Below, piece by piece: positions 36,742 to 45,463 of a DNA stretch of 64,000 nucleotides. The position numbers were made by a program, and so were the translations under genes. Position 1 is the first letter of the stretch; each line of letters opens with the position of its first letter. The notes below the pieces were generated by a model that did no database searches, was not told the DNA's origin, and saw only the letters and a list, made by a program, of their open reading frames with translations. This stretch comes from Bradyrhizobium sp. Gha (GTDB lineage: Bacteria > Pseudomonadota > Alphaproteobacteria > Rhizobiales > Xanthobacteraceae). The stretch covers positions 86,823 through 150,822 of the forward strand of contig NZ_FOQM01000019.1 in NCBI RefSeq assembly GCF_900113735.1, read 5' to 3'.

Positions 36742-37665
36742 TCAGTTCTTGCGTTCAGCCACAAACCGTGCAGCGGCCTGCAACACGGCGGCACGGTCGC
36801 CGAAGATCGACACTGCGCTGTCGGCGCGGGCCAAGAGATCGCGCACGCGCTGCTTGGCGCCTTCGATGCCGAGCTGGGTGACGAACGTGGTCTTGCCGAG
36901 CGCGGCGTCGGCGCCGGCCGGCTTGCCGAGCGCAGCCGCATCGCCTTCGACGTCGAGCAGGTCGTCGGCGATCTGGAAGGCTTCGCCGAGCGCGCGGCCG
37001 TAATCGTCGAGCGCCTGATATTCCGCCTTCGAGGCCTGGCCGAGCAGGGCGCCGGCGATGCAGCCGTAACGCAGCAGCGCGCCGGTCTTCATCTGCTGAA
37101 TGCGGGCGACGTCGATCGGCTCGTTGCCGCCGAAGCGGCCCTCGCCGGCGAGATCGAGGATCTGGCCGCCGACCATGCCGCCGATGCCGGCGCAGCGGGC
37201 CAGCGCGCGCGTCAAGAGCAGCCGCACATTGGCGTCGCGATGGACCTCGTCGCGGGTGATGATGTCGAAGGCGATCGTCAGCAGGCCATCGCCGGCGAGG
37301 ATCGCGGTGGCGTCGTCGGTCTGCTTGTGCAGGGTGGGGCGACCGCGGCGCAGGTCCGAATTGTCCATCGCCGGCAGATCGTCATGGATCAGCGAATAGC
37401 AGTGGATGCATTCAAGCGCGGCGCCGACCAGCAGCGCGGCCTCGCGGGGAACGCCGAACACGGAAGCGCTCTCGACCACCAGGAACGGCCGCAGGCGCTT
37501 GCCGCCGCCGAGGCTCGAATAACGCATTGCGTCCATCAGTCGCTTGGGGCGGGCGATCTCATCGTGCAGGATGTCGTCCGACAGCAGGCGAGCGAGCAAG
37601 GCCTCGGTGTCATCAGCGGTCTTGTCCAGACGCTTGGCGAAATCGGACGGGGACGTGCCGGTCAT
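36742..37665 (-). CDS. ispA: Farnesyl diphosphate synthase-type polyprenyl synthetase
   Basis: A 307-residue short-chain trans-prenyl transferase condensing IPP with DMAPP/GPP. The first Asp-rich motif is DDLPAMD (the DDxxxxD form typical of bacterial FPP synthases), and the second is DDLLD, followed by GKTTF. Length and first motif favour FPP (or GGPP) synthase over the longer octaprenyl enzymes. ATG at 37665 chosen (begins MTGTSPSDF); an in-frame upstream start at 37701 is less likely. Confidence 0.9.
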   Translation of the reverse strand: MTGTSPSDFAKRLDKTADDTEALLARLLSDDILHDEIARPKRLMDAMRYSSLGGGKRLRPFLVVESASVFGVPREAALLVGAALECIHCYSLIHDDLPAMDNSDLRRGRPTLHKQTDDATAILAGDGLLTIAFDIITRDEVHRDANVRLLLTRALARCAGIGGMVGGQILDLAGEGRFGGNEPIDVARIQQMKTGALLRYGCIAGALLGQASKAEYQALDDYGRALGEAFQIADDLLDVEGDAAALGKPAGADAALGKTTFVTQLGIEGAKQRVRDLLARADSAVSIFGDRAAVLQAAARFVAERKN

Positions 37666-37826
37666 CAAGAAAGGCTCCAGAACCAAAATTCGGCCGGACA
37701 ATCCTTTATGCGCCCGCCCCAGTCAATCGTTTGGAGGGCCTAAAAAGTGCTGGAAAACGCCCGAATTATCACAGACTTAATGCCGGGATCCGTGGTCGCG
37801 TTTGATTTCGCGCCGGAAAGGTCGAT

Positions 37827-38501
37827 TTGCGCATCGTCAAAATCCTGCTGGTAGCGCTCGCGGTCGTGGCTCTTGCACCCTATGTGGTCGCGCCGTTCTA
37901 CCGCACCGGTCATCCGGTTTCGACGCTGATGGCCTGGCGCTCGCTGACGGGCGCACCGATGCATCGGGAATGGATCGACCTGGCGGCGATGTCGCCCTAT
38001 TTGCCGCGCTCGGTGGTGGCGGCCGAGGACGCCCATTTCTGCAAGCACCACGGCATCGATTGGGGGGCGCTGCGCGAGGCGATCGACGACGCTCAGGAGG
38101 ACGGCACGCCGTTCCGCGGCGCCTCCACCATCACCCAGCAGGTGGCAAAGAACCTGTTCCTCTGGCAGGGCCGGGATTTCGTCCGCAAGGCGCTGGAATT
38201 TCCGCTGGCGCTCTGGATCGACTTCGTCCTGCCCAAGCACCGGATCCTGGAAATTTACCTCAACATCGCCGAGCTCGGCCCCCAGGGCCAGTTCGGAGCG
38301 GAGACGGCGAGCGCCTATGCCTTCGGCAAGTCGGCAGCGAGCCTCTCCGCGCGGGAGGCGGCGCTTTTGGCCTCGATCCTGCCGAATCCGGTTAAACGCA
38401 GCGCCAGAACTCCGGGGCCTGGCGTCCGTCGGCTGGCCGGGACCTATGTGGCGAGGGCGCAAGCCACCTCGCTTTTGACCTGCTGGCGGGAAAATCGCTG
38501 A
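37827..38501 (+). CDS. mtgA: Monofunctional biosynthetic peptidoglycan transglycosylase
   Basis: A 224-residue enzyme that polymerises lipid II into glycan strands, with one N-terminal membrane anchor (VKILLVALAVVALAPYVVAPF) and a GT51 domain. The catalytic Glu is in AAEDAHFCKHHG, with GASTITQQVAKNLFLW and LEIYLNIAELG following. No transpeptidase domain is present, unlike the PBP1A at 812-3052. Starts with TTG at 37827. Confidence 0.95.
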   Translation: MRIVKILLVALAVVALAPYVVAPFYRTGHPVSTLMAWRSLTGAPMHREWIDLAAMSPYLPRSVVAAEDAHFCKHHGIDWGALREAIDDAQEDGTPFRGASTITQQVAKNLFLWQGRDFVRKALEFPLALWIDFVLPKHRILEIYLNIAELGPQGQFGAETASAYAFGKSAASLSAREAALLASILPNPVKRSARTPGPGVRRLAGTYVARAQATSLLTCWRENR

Positions 38502-38672
38502 TTTCGGGCCATTTCCGGGCGTATTTTCCGTCCCAGAAGCCTAGCTTTACGGCCAGCCTTCCTCTATAAGCCCGGCCTTGATCGGCATTCAGCTCGCCTC
38601 GTATTTGCGGGTGCTGAGCCGTCCCTTCGCGGACGATGCCCCGATGAACACCAATCCCTAGAGGATACTGAA

Positions 38673-38855
38673 ATGGCCGTTCCGAGAAGAAAAACCTCGC
38701 CGTCGCGCCGTGGCATGCGCCGCTCGGCAGACGCCATCAAGAAGCCGACCTATGTGGAAGACAAGGACTCCGGCGAGCTCCGTCGTCCGCACCATCTCGA
38801 CCTCAAGACCGGCATGTACAAGGGCCGTCAGGTCCTGAAGAAGAAAGAGTCCTGA
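38673..38855 (+). CDS. rpmF: 50S ribosomal protein L32
   Basis: A 60-residue ribosomal protein beginning AVPRRKTSPSRRGMRRSAD, the invariant L32 start, without the zinc Cys ribbon present in some bacteria. A strong AGAGGAT ribosome-binding site lies upstream. A TATAAG -10-like hexamer is at 38566-38571 without a convincing -35. In many bacteria rpmF is followed by plsX; here it is not. Confidence 0.97.
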   Translation: MAVPRRKTSPSRRGMRRSADAIKKPTYVEDKDSGELRRPHHLDLKTGMYKGRQVLKKKES

Positions 38856-38999
38856 AGTTTAGGACCTTTCTCCGGGCAGAATGATTTCACCTGCCTGATT
38901 TCGGCCAACCCATGAGATATGACAGTGACGGCGGCGGAGCCAATGCTTCGCCGCCGCATTGTCCTGTCTGGACATCTTGATCGAGAAGGCGCTTTGCCG

Positions 39000-39641
39000 A
39001 TGGTCGGTTTCCCGCTGCTCCTGATTCCGCTCGCGGTGTACAATATCATCGCCTTCCTGATGCCCAGCGTGTCCTTCTCGGACGTGCTGTTCAAGGTGCC
39101 GATGATCACGGGCGAGACCTGGCCGGTGACCCTGGCCGATCTGCTGCTGGCGCTCGGCGTGTTGCTGCTGTTGCTCGAAGTGGTCAAGGGCGCGCGGCCC
39201 GGCGCCAAATTCCTGATGGATCATCTGCTATCGCTGATCATCTTCGGCGCGGCCGCGGCCGAATTCGTGATGTGGCCCAAATTCGGCAACTCCACCTACT
39301 TCCTGCTGGTGCTGCTTTCGATGGCCGATTTCCTCGGCGGCGTCGCCCAGCGCGCGCGCCGGCGCATCGCCTATGTCGCTGCCGAGACCGTCGCGGTGCC
39401 GCGCAAGACGAAGCGCCAGGCCGAGGCGCCGCCGCCCGCGACGGCGTTCGAGCCGAAGCTCGATCCGGTGTCCGCGCCGCAGCCCGAACGGCCGCCAGCG
39501 CCCTCGGCGCAATCGGTTGCGGAATCCGTTTTGATGGATCACCCCGCGCCCAAGCCGGGCATCGTCCCGTCGCCGGAAATTCCCTCGCCGCATTTGCAGC
39601 CGGGCAACGGCACGCCGCCCTCGCCCGAAGAGCCGCGCTGA
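39000..39641 (+). CDS. Hypothetical membrane protein
   Basis: A 213-residue protein with about four N-terminal hydrophobic helices (PLLLIPLAVYNIIAFLMP; LADLLLALGVLLLLLEVV; LLSLIIFGAAAAEFVMW; FLLVLLSMADFLGGVA). A Pro/Ala-rich hydrophilic tail covers about residues 130-213. No family with known function is recognised. The ATG at 39000 starts directly at the first helix; the frame is open from 38919. It converges on a small minus-strand gene one base away. Confidence 0.75.
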   Translation: MVGFPLLLIPLAVYNIIAFLMPSVSFSDVLFKVPMITGETWPVTLADLLLALGVLLLLLEVVKGARPGAKFLMDHLLSLIIFGAAAAEFVMWPKFGNSTYFLLVLLSMADFLGGVAQRARRRIAYVAAETVAVPRKTKRQAEAPPPATAFEPKLDPVSAPQPERPPAPSAQSVAESVLMDHPAPKPGIVPSPEIPSPHLQPGNGTPPSPEEPR

Positions 39642-39642
39642 G

Positions 39643-39903
39643 TTACGCCACCTGACGTGTGCGTGAGCTGACGCTGGGCAGCGGGCGCTTGCTGCCATAG
39701 GCCATGCGCGCGTCGTCGGAGGAGCCGCGCCGCAGCTGGCTCGCCTGCGGCAGGTGCTCGGCGTTGGCGATCAGCTGGGTGACGAAGCTAGGATCGGGTC
39801 GCGTCAGCGGCATTTTGCGGACCCACTGCAAAACCGGCGTCAGCGGGACCAGCGCGGTACTGGCTTCCCGCGTTGTTTCTTCGATCTGGTCCGCATTCGC
39901 CAT
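39643..39903 (-). CDS. Small conserved-looking hypothetical protein
   Basis: An 86-residue soluble protein starting MANADQIEETTREAST and ending SVSSRTRQVA. The middle part PLTPVLQWVRKMP...FVTQLIANAEHLPQ has an amphipathic look. No recognised domain. Short proteins like this are common in Bradyrhizobium; support is codon use and a clean convergent arrangement with the upstream gene. The frame extends to 39975, but the added part is basic and unlike a normal N-terminus. Confidence 0.6.
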   Translation of the reverse strand: MANADQIEETTREASTALVPLTPVLQWVRKMPLTRPDPSFVTQLIANAEHLPQASQLRRGSSDDARMAYGSKRPLPSVSSRTRQVA

Positions 39904-40123
39904 CGCAACACCGCTGATCCGGTTGAACTGGCGCATTTTGGGACGGTGGCGCCGGTGCATGTGATGGTCTCGCAAGGCCTATGCCGGCCGATCCTATTCG
40001 GTTCCGGGGGCCTCGGGAACGTGGTTTCCAAATTGTTTATGAACTTTGCCTAGGTTCGACGGCGAATCTGGCCGTATTCTGTGCCGGCTCAGGACCTCCC
40101 CGCTGTCCCGAAACGAGGCGCTT

Positions 40124-41818
40124 TTGACCCCAGCATTGCCGCAAGCCTCCGAGATCCTGGCCGCCCTTGGCCAGGCGGTCTTCGTCTGGGATATCGCCAG
40201 CGATGCCATCGTCTGGGGCGAACAGGCCGGCGCCATCTTCCCCGGGATCCCGGCCGAGCGGCTCGCGACCGGCGCCGAATTCGCCAAGCTGATCGAGCCC
40301 GCGCAGACGCTGCGGAGCGCCGCGCTGACGCAAACCTCCGCCGTGCACGGCGCCGACGGCACGCCCTACCGGGTCGAATATGGCGTACGCCTGAGCGCGT
40401 CCGATCCCGTGGTCTGGATCGAGGAGACCGGCCGCTGGTTCGCCGGCGCCGACGGCCGCCCCATGCGTGCGATCGGCTCGGTCCGCATCAACAATGAGCG
40501 GCACGCGCGCGACGAGGAACTGACCAGGCTTGCGCGGCTCGATCCGCTGACCGGCGAGCTCAACCGCTCCCATCTGCTCGCGGCGCTGGCCGAAGCGATC
40601 GAGGAGACGACCCGCTTCCGCTCGACCGCGGCCTTCATGCTGGTCGGCATCGATCACCTTGCCCGCGTCAATGATGCTTTCGGCTTCGACGTTGCCGATG
40701 CCGTGATCCTCGATGTCGCCAGACGCATTCGCGCGCGCCTGCGTGGCGGTGACGTGCTCGGCCGTTTCTCCGGCAACAAGTTCGGCCTGATCCTGAAGAA
40801 CTGCACCGTTGACGACATGAACGTTGCCGCCGAGCGATTTCTCGCCGGCATCCGTGACGAGGTGGTGCCGACCAAATCGGGACCGGTTTCGGTCACCGCG
40901 TCGATCGGCGCGGTCAGCCTGCCGCGCTATGCCCGCAATGCCGGCGAGGCGATCAACCGCGCCCATGAGACGCTGGATGCCGCCAAGCGCCGCCGCGCCG
41001 GTTCGTTCGCGGCATGGCGCCCGGATGCCGCGCGCGATGCGCAGCGCCGCGTCAACATCCGTGTCACCGACGAGATCGTCACCGCGCTGAACGAACGCCG
41101 CATCAAGCTCGCCTATGAACCAGTGGTGTCGGCCGCCTCGCGCGAGGGCGCGTTCCACGAATGCCTGGTGCGCATGGACCAGGGCGACGGCCAGGTGCTG
41201 CTCGCGCCCGACATCGTGCCGGTGGCCGAGCGGCTCGGCCTGATCCGGCTCGTCGATCACCGCGTGCTCGAGCTCGTGGTCGCCGAGCTCGCGGCGGCGC
41301 CGGATGTCAGGCTCAGCCTGAATATTTCGCCCGATACCACGATGGATCCCGATTGGTGGGCCGGGATCGAATCGCTGATGCGCGCCCATCCCGGCCTTGC
41401 CGAGCGGTTGATCGTGGAGATCACCGAGACGGTCGCGATCCAGGACATCGACGATGTCCGCGCCTTCGTCGACCGCCTCAAGAATTTCGGCAGCCGCATC
41501 GCCATCGACGATTTCGGCGCCGGCTACACCTCGTTCCGCAATTTGCGCAAGCTCGGCGTGGACATCGTCAAGATCGACGGCGCCTTCGTGCAGAACATCA
41601 CCCATTCCGCCGACGACCGTGCCTTCGTGCAAACCCTGATCGATCTCGCCCGCCGCCTCGACATCAAGACGGTCGCCGAATGGGTGCAGGACGAGGAGGC
41701 CGCGACCATGCTGCGCGACTGGGGTTGCGACTACATCCAGGGCCGGCTGATCGGATTGGCGTCAGCCGAACGGCCGTGGAGCGCGACATCGGGCAGCGCA
41801 CTACCCGCGGCGGGGTGA
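40124..41818 (+). CDS. PAS-GGDEF-EAL protein with degenerate GGDEF motif
   Basis: A 564-residue cyclic-di-GMP-type protein: PAS-like sensor (about 10-130), GGDEF domain (about 135-300), EAL domain (about 315-555). The GGDEF signature is replaced by SGNKF (about residues 216-220), so cyclase activity is unlikely. In the EAL domain the signature reads ECL, but the catalytic set looks retained: Glu of ECL, Asn in LSLNIS, Glu in VEITET, DD in IDDFGAGY, Lys in VKIDG, Gln in YIQGRL. It may be a phosphodiesterase or an effector. TTG at 40124 chosen (GAGG upstream); a TTG at 40046 would add 26 residues. Confidence 0.88.
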   Translation: MTPALPQASEILAALGQAVFVWDIASDAIVWGEQAGAIFPGIPAERLATGAEFAKLIEPAQTLRSAALTQTSAVHGADGTPYRVEYGVRLSASDPVVWIEETGRWFAGADGRPMRAIGSVRINNERHARDEELTRLARLDPLTGELNRSHLLAALAEAIEETTRFRSTAAFMLVGIDHLARVNDAFGFDVADAVILDVARRIRARLRGGDVLGRFSGNKFGLILKNCTVDDMNVAAERFLAGIRDEVVPTKSGPVSVTASIGAVSLPRYARNAGEAINRAHETLDAAKRRRAGSFAAWRPDAARDAQRRVNIRVTDEIVTALNERRIKLAYEPVVSAASREGAFHECLVRMDQGDGQVLLAPDIVPVAERLGLIRLVDHRVLELVVAELAAAPDVRLSLNISPDTTMDPDWWAGIESLMRAHPGLAERLIVEITETVAIQDIDDVRAFVDRLKNFGSRIAIDDFGAGYTSFRNLRKLGVDIVKIDGAFVQNITHSADDRAFVQTLIDLARRLDIKTVAEWVQDEEAATMLRDWGCDYIQGRLIGLASAERPWSATSGSALPAAG

Positions 41819-41932
41819 GGTGCCGTCGGGTGGGCAAAGGCGCCCTTGCGCCGGGTCCACCATCTCGCGGCGGATGCGACGAATTTCTCCTTTGAAATCA
41901 ACGCCCGTTCTACTGTGCATGGGGTTGTTTTC
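41814..41932. repeat. Compound intergenic repeat including 24-bp repeat copy 2
   Basis: Contains GTGGGCAAAGGCGCCCTTGC facing a GGGTCCACCATC segment, a common Bradyrhizobium intergenic motif. Its right end, 41909-41932, repeats exactly the 24 bases at 770-793. Confidence 0.7.
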
Positions 41933-41955
41933 GAGGACATCAACGAGAACCGCGC

Positions 41956-42831
41956 CTACGGCCCGTAAAGCACGAGTTCCGTATCGGTGAGATCGGCCAG
42001 TCGCGGGCGGTGGGGGCCCTTGAAATATTTGCGGCCGCGTCGCTCGGTATAAATACCGACAAGGCCGGGAATGGGCTCGTTGGAATCGACGAGCACAGAG
42101 ACCTTGCCGAGCCGCAGCAGCAGCCGGCCGATGCGGCCGGCGCAGGCGGCGTATTCGGCCGCGCTGCGGCAATAGATCAGCTGCATCACCGGCGGTGCGA
42201 TGAAACCGCGGCGGATACGCACCGGTTGCAAGACGAAGGGGAACACGCCCTTGGGCGTGCGGCAGATCAGGCTGAGGCAGTTGTAGCGCGCATGCCGTGT
42301 CAGCAGTTCCGTCTCGGCCTCGGAAAGTCCCTCGATCGTCTTGGCGTGCTGGGAGATCACCTCGATCTTGCTCCAGCGCGGCGCGCGCGACAGCGCCGGC
42401 ACCGAGATGAAGATGCCGCGGCAATAAGCGCGAAAGCCCTGTGTCTCCACGATCGGCCAGGTCCACGGCGCCGGGCTGATGTTGAGGTAGGTGACGTGCT
42501 TGTGCCGCTGCGCGATCTTGGTCAGCAGCGGCGCGTAGTTGCGATAGGCCGGCTCGACATACCAACTCGAAAGGTTGCACTGGATGGCGGTCTCCTCGCC
42601 ATCCTTGCGCGTGGTGTAGATCAGCAACAGCACGCCGACCGGCTCGCCGTCGTTGTCGAGCATGTAGCCGAAGCGCGGATAGCCGTCCGGCACCGGCCGG
42701 AACGCCTGCCGGCGCAGGCCCTGGATCCAGTAATTGCGCGAGCGGCCGACGAAGCCGCGCGTCAGCAAGTCCGCGATGGCGTCAACATCGGACTCGGTGA
42801 TCTCGCGACATCGGACCTTGGTGTGGATCAC
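41956..42831 (-). CDS. GNAT-like acyltransferase of the aminoacyl-carrier-protein cassette
   Basis: A 291-residue protein that looks like a GNAT-fold acyltransferase: CREITESDVDAIADLLTRGF at the start and a beta-strand/loop region GEPVGVLLLIYTT...SSWYVEPAYRNYAPLL matching the acetyl-CoA-binding core. Its C-terminal 120 residues form a second, less recognisable domain. It is the last gene of the minus-strand group with the amino acid:[carrier protein] ligase (36 bases away). In this setting it might transfer the carrier-bound aminoacyl group to an acceptor; that is inference. Confidence 0.72.
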   Translation of the reverse strand: MIHTKVRCREITESDVDAIADLLTRGFVGRSRNYWIQGLRRQAFRPVPDGYPRFGYMLDNDGEPVGVLLLIYTTRKDGEETAIQCNLSSWYVEPAYRNYAPLLTKIAQRHKHVTYLNISPAPWTWPIVETQGFRAYCRGIFISVPALSRAPRWSKIEVISQHAKTIEGLSEAETELLTRHARYNCLSLICRTPKGVFPFVLQPVRIRRGFIAPPVMQLIYCRSAAEYAACAGRIGRLLLRLGKVSVLVDSNEPIPGLVGIYTERRGRKYFKGPHRPRLADLTDTELVLYGP

Positions 42832-42867
42832 GCTCGTCTTGCCCGTGGAAATGGTCGGCCCCTCAGC

Positions 42868-43848
42868 TTAGCGCCAGCCTTCGCCGTGGGCGTCGGCCGG
42901 AGCTGGCGGCTGCAGGCCCATGATGTCCCGCACTTTGGCGGGCCACGCGGAGAGATCGGTGCCGTGGGTATGGAACATTGCGACGGCCAGGCGATCCATG
43001 CCGAACGCGACGCAGCCGGTGTGCGCCGGCTCGCCATCGGCGTCCCGGATGCCCCAGGTCGTGCCGAAGTGCTCGCGGTGATAGTTGAAGCTCATGCAGG
43101 CGGTCGGCTGCTCTTCCGAGCGCAGCGGTATCAGCAGCTCGAACTTGAGTTGCTGCTGCTTCTGGCTCACCGCCTTCATCTGACCGACGCGGCCGAAGAA
43201 GGGATCGCTGGCATAGTCGACGCGGAAGGTCAGGCCGAGGTCGGTCGCGATCGCCTGGGCGCGCACCATCCAGCGCTCGCGGAAATCGGCGACGTCGTCG
43301 GGCGTCCCGATGCAGACATATTCGCGCATCCGAAACGATTGCAGGCGGTCCAGATGCTTTGACGGTTCGCGGCGGAAGCAGTCGGCAGCGACGTCAAAGC
43401 GCAGGCCGCCCTTCGGCAACTGGCCGCGGCTCGCCGCGATCGGATAGACGGGATAGCAGGCGGCGGGCGAGAGCACGAGATCGGCCGGCGAGAGCGAACT
43501 GGTCCAGTCACCGCCGGCGTCGAAGCGGCTCACCGCGGCGTTGATCTCGCGTTCGGTGCCGTGCAGGCCGCAGACGCAGCCGAGCAGGTTCGGAAAGCTC
43601 TTGAGGTAGCCGGACTTTTCCAGCTGCGCGCGGCTCATCACCGGCGGCAAGCGCATCACCTCCGTGCCGGCCTCGCGATTGCTCGTGATCAGCGCGGCGA
43701 GCTTCTCGACGACACCCTCATAGAGCGCAGTGCGCGCGTACACGCCGTCGGCACCCATGCGGTGGAACAGCTTGTCGGCGAGACGATCGAGCGGATCGAC
43801 CATCCGAGGGGCGGATTCGGGTGAATCGGGGAGGACTGCGATGTTCAT
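42868..43848 (-). CDS. Amino acid:[carrier protein] ligase (class II aaRS homologue)
   Basis: A 326-residue homologue of the catalytic core of atypical (methanogen-type) seryl-tRNA synthetase, without a tRNA-binding domain. Class II features are visible: motif 2-like FDVAADCFRREPSKHLDRLQ and motif 3-like GCVAFGMDRLAVAMF. The active-site zinc ligands are C131, E176 and C279. Known work on Bradyrhizobium and Agrobacterium homologues shows they activate a small amino acid (glycine in B. japonicum) and load it onto the phosphopantetheine arm of a carrier protein instead of tRNA. A matching carrier gene is at 45464-45736. Confidence 0.93.
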   Translation of the reverse strand: MNIAVLPDSPESAPRMVDPLDRLADKLFHRMGADGVYARTALYEGVVEKLAALITSNREAGTEVMRLPPVMSRAQLEKSGYLKSFPNLLGCVCGLHGTEREINAAVSRFDAGGDWTSSLSPADLVLSPAACYPVYPIAASRGQLPKGGLRFDVAADCFRREPSKHLDRLQSFRMREYVCIGTPDDVADFRERWMVRAQAIATDLGLTFRVDYASDPFFGRVGQMKAVSQKQQQLKFELLIPLRSEEQPTACMSFNYHREHFGTTWGIRDADGEPAHTGCVAFGMDRLAVAMFHTHGTDLSAWPAKVRDIMGLQPPAPADAHGEGWR

Positions 43849-43887
43849 GGTCCGATGTCCTGCTATCTGAAGATTGTTCTTGTTGGT

Positions 43888-45105
43888 TCAGTCACGAAGG
43901 CTTGTCGGCACGCCGCTCATCAGGGTGGCGGTGGCGGCGTTGGCCAGAATGCGGTCATTGTTGATCATGATCGGCGACGACAGCACGTCGCGCAGATGGC
44001 GGCCCATGGTGAACTCGCCGTCATTGCGGTAGCCGGAAAGACCCGCCGTGCGCATCGCATGCATCACGGTCTCGACCGCGAGCTCGGAGGCCTGCACCTT
44101 CAGCAGCGTGATCGAGGACTGGAAGTCGAGCGAGCCGAGCGCGCGCTCATCATGTTCGACCCGGGCGAAGGCATCGACATTTGCGGCAATCAGTGCCCGC
44201 AGCTTCGCCAGCGACATTTTTGCGGCGGTGAAATGCGCGGCGGCCGGCGGCATCTGACCGCCGGAGCTACGGGCGGCCTTGCGGACGAACGCCTGCGCAC
44301 GCGTGACCGATGCGGCGGCGATGCCGGCCCAGGCCGACGACCAGCACAGATGCGCGAACGGTGTCATGGTCTGTGCGTGGATCTTGTCATAGGCTTCCGG
44401 GAAGACGCGGTCGGCGGGGCAATCGACCTTCAGCTCGAAGCCGGTCGAGCAGGTCCCGCGCATGCCGAGCGTTTCCCATCCCAGCGTCTGCTTCAGCGAA
44501 TAATCGTCCTTGGCGAGCGCCAGCAGGACCTGGTCCGAGGCGGCCGCCCCGGTGGCGCGGCGGGCGATGGTGACGAGGCCGTCGGCTTGGGCGCCGTACG
44601 AAATCACCGTGGCGTCGCGCAGCAGCGAAACGGTGTCGCCGGCGACGTCGACGGCGGCGGCGCTGGCGCGGATGTTGCCGCCGTTCTGGCCTTCAGTGGT
44701 GGAGGAGGCGAGCAGCCACTGGTCGCGGGCGACCCGCCGCATCATGGTTTCCATCCAGAGAATGCCATGGCCGTGCCTGACGACGCAGGCGACCTTGGTC
44801 TGGTGCATCGCGTAGATCATCGCGGTCGACGCGCAGGCGCGCCCGAGCGTGTAGCAGATGTCGGTGACGTCGTAGATCGATGCGCCGAAGCCGCCGAATT
44901 CGACCGGGATCATGACGCCGAGCAGCTCTTGTTCACGCGCGGCGTCGAACGCCTTGTGGGGGAAACGGGCGTCGCGATCCACGCCGTCGGCGTCGGCCGC
45001 AGCCACGCTTGCGGTGCGCGCTGCCCGCTCGATCAATGAGGGGCCCGGCTCGAGGGGGCTCGGCTGCGCTTCGTCGACAGTGAGGACTGCTTCACGCACG
45101 TTCAT
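43888..45105 (-). CDS. Acyl-CoA dehydrogenase-like flavoprotein of the aminoacyl-carrier cassette
   Basis: A 405-residue protein of the acyl-CoA dehydrogenase superfamily: N-terminal helical domain, central region ICYTLGRACASTAMIYAMHQ and a C-terminal helical bundle with AVETVMHAMRTAGLSGYRND. The usual C-terminal catalytic Glu motif (YEGT or GGTxE) is not visible; the equivalent stretch reads SSPIMINNDRI. It probably binds FAD but acts on an unusual substrate, possibly the carrier-bound aminoacyl group (inference). Located 39 bases upstream of the ligase gene on the same strand. Confidence 0.85.
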   Translation of the reverse strand: MNVREAVLTVDEAQPSPLEPGPSLIERAARTASVAAADADGVDRDARFPHKAFDAAREQELLGVMIPVEFGGFGASIYDVTDICYTLGRACASTAMIYAMHQTKVACVVRHGHGILWMETMMRRVARDQWLLASSTTEGQNGGNIRASAAAVDVAGDTVSLLRDATVISYGAQADGLVTIARRATGAAASDQVLLALAKDDYSLKQTLGWETLGMRGTCSTGFELKVDCPADRVFPEAYDKIHAQTMTPFAHLCWSSAWAGIAAASVTRAQAFVRKAARSSGGQMPPAAAHFTAAKMSLAKLRALIAANVDAFARVEHDERALGSLDFQSSITLLKVQASELAVETVMHAMRTAGLSGYRNDGEFTMGRHLRDVLSSPIMINNDRILANAATATLMSGVPTSLRD

Positions 45106-45463
45106 GCTCGTCCGCCTCCGTTGCGTCGTGATGGATCGCCGCCATCATTCGCGATGGCGTATCAGCGATGCTCCGACCTTCTTTGGTTGTGAGACGAGGC
45201 TACGGATTTAATTCAAATTCGTCGATGAAATAGAGGGTAAACGAACTGCAATTCCGACTGAACAGTTAAGGTCCGGTTGTTTGCAGCGTGGGATTTTCAG
45301 CGGCCGCGTTAGGGATCTGGAAGCGGCCGAGATTCCAGACAATCTGAGTCATCGTTTACTAAGACACGCGAAGTAATGCTGGCGCCCATTGTGAGATCGG
45401 CCCGTCGCGGCCATCGTACCGGGCGACCGGTTCGACCCATGATGGACAGACGGGAACTTAACC
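45106..45463. other. Divergent intergenic region of the aminoacyl-carrier cassette
   Basis: No gene is visible in these 358 bases. The middle part (about 45195-45270) is AT-rich for this genome and probably holds the divergent promoters of the dehydrogenase-like gene and the carrier-protein gene. A GCGGCCGC...AGCGGCC repeat and a CTGGAA...TTCCAG inverted pair lie near 45299-45336. I cannot assign a regulator. Confidence 0.5.
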
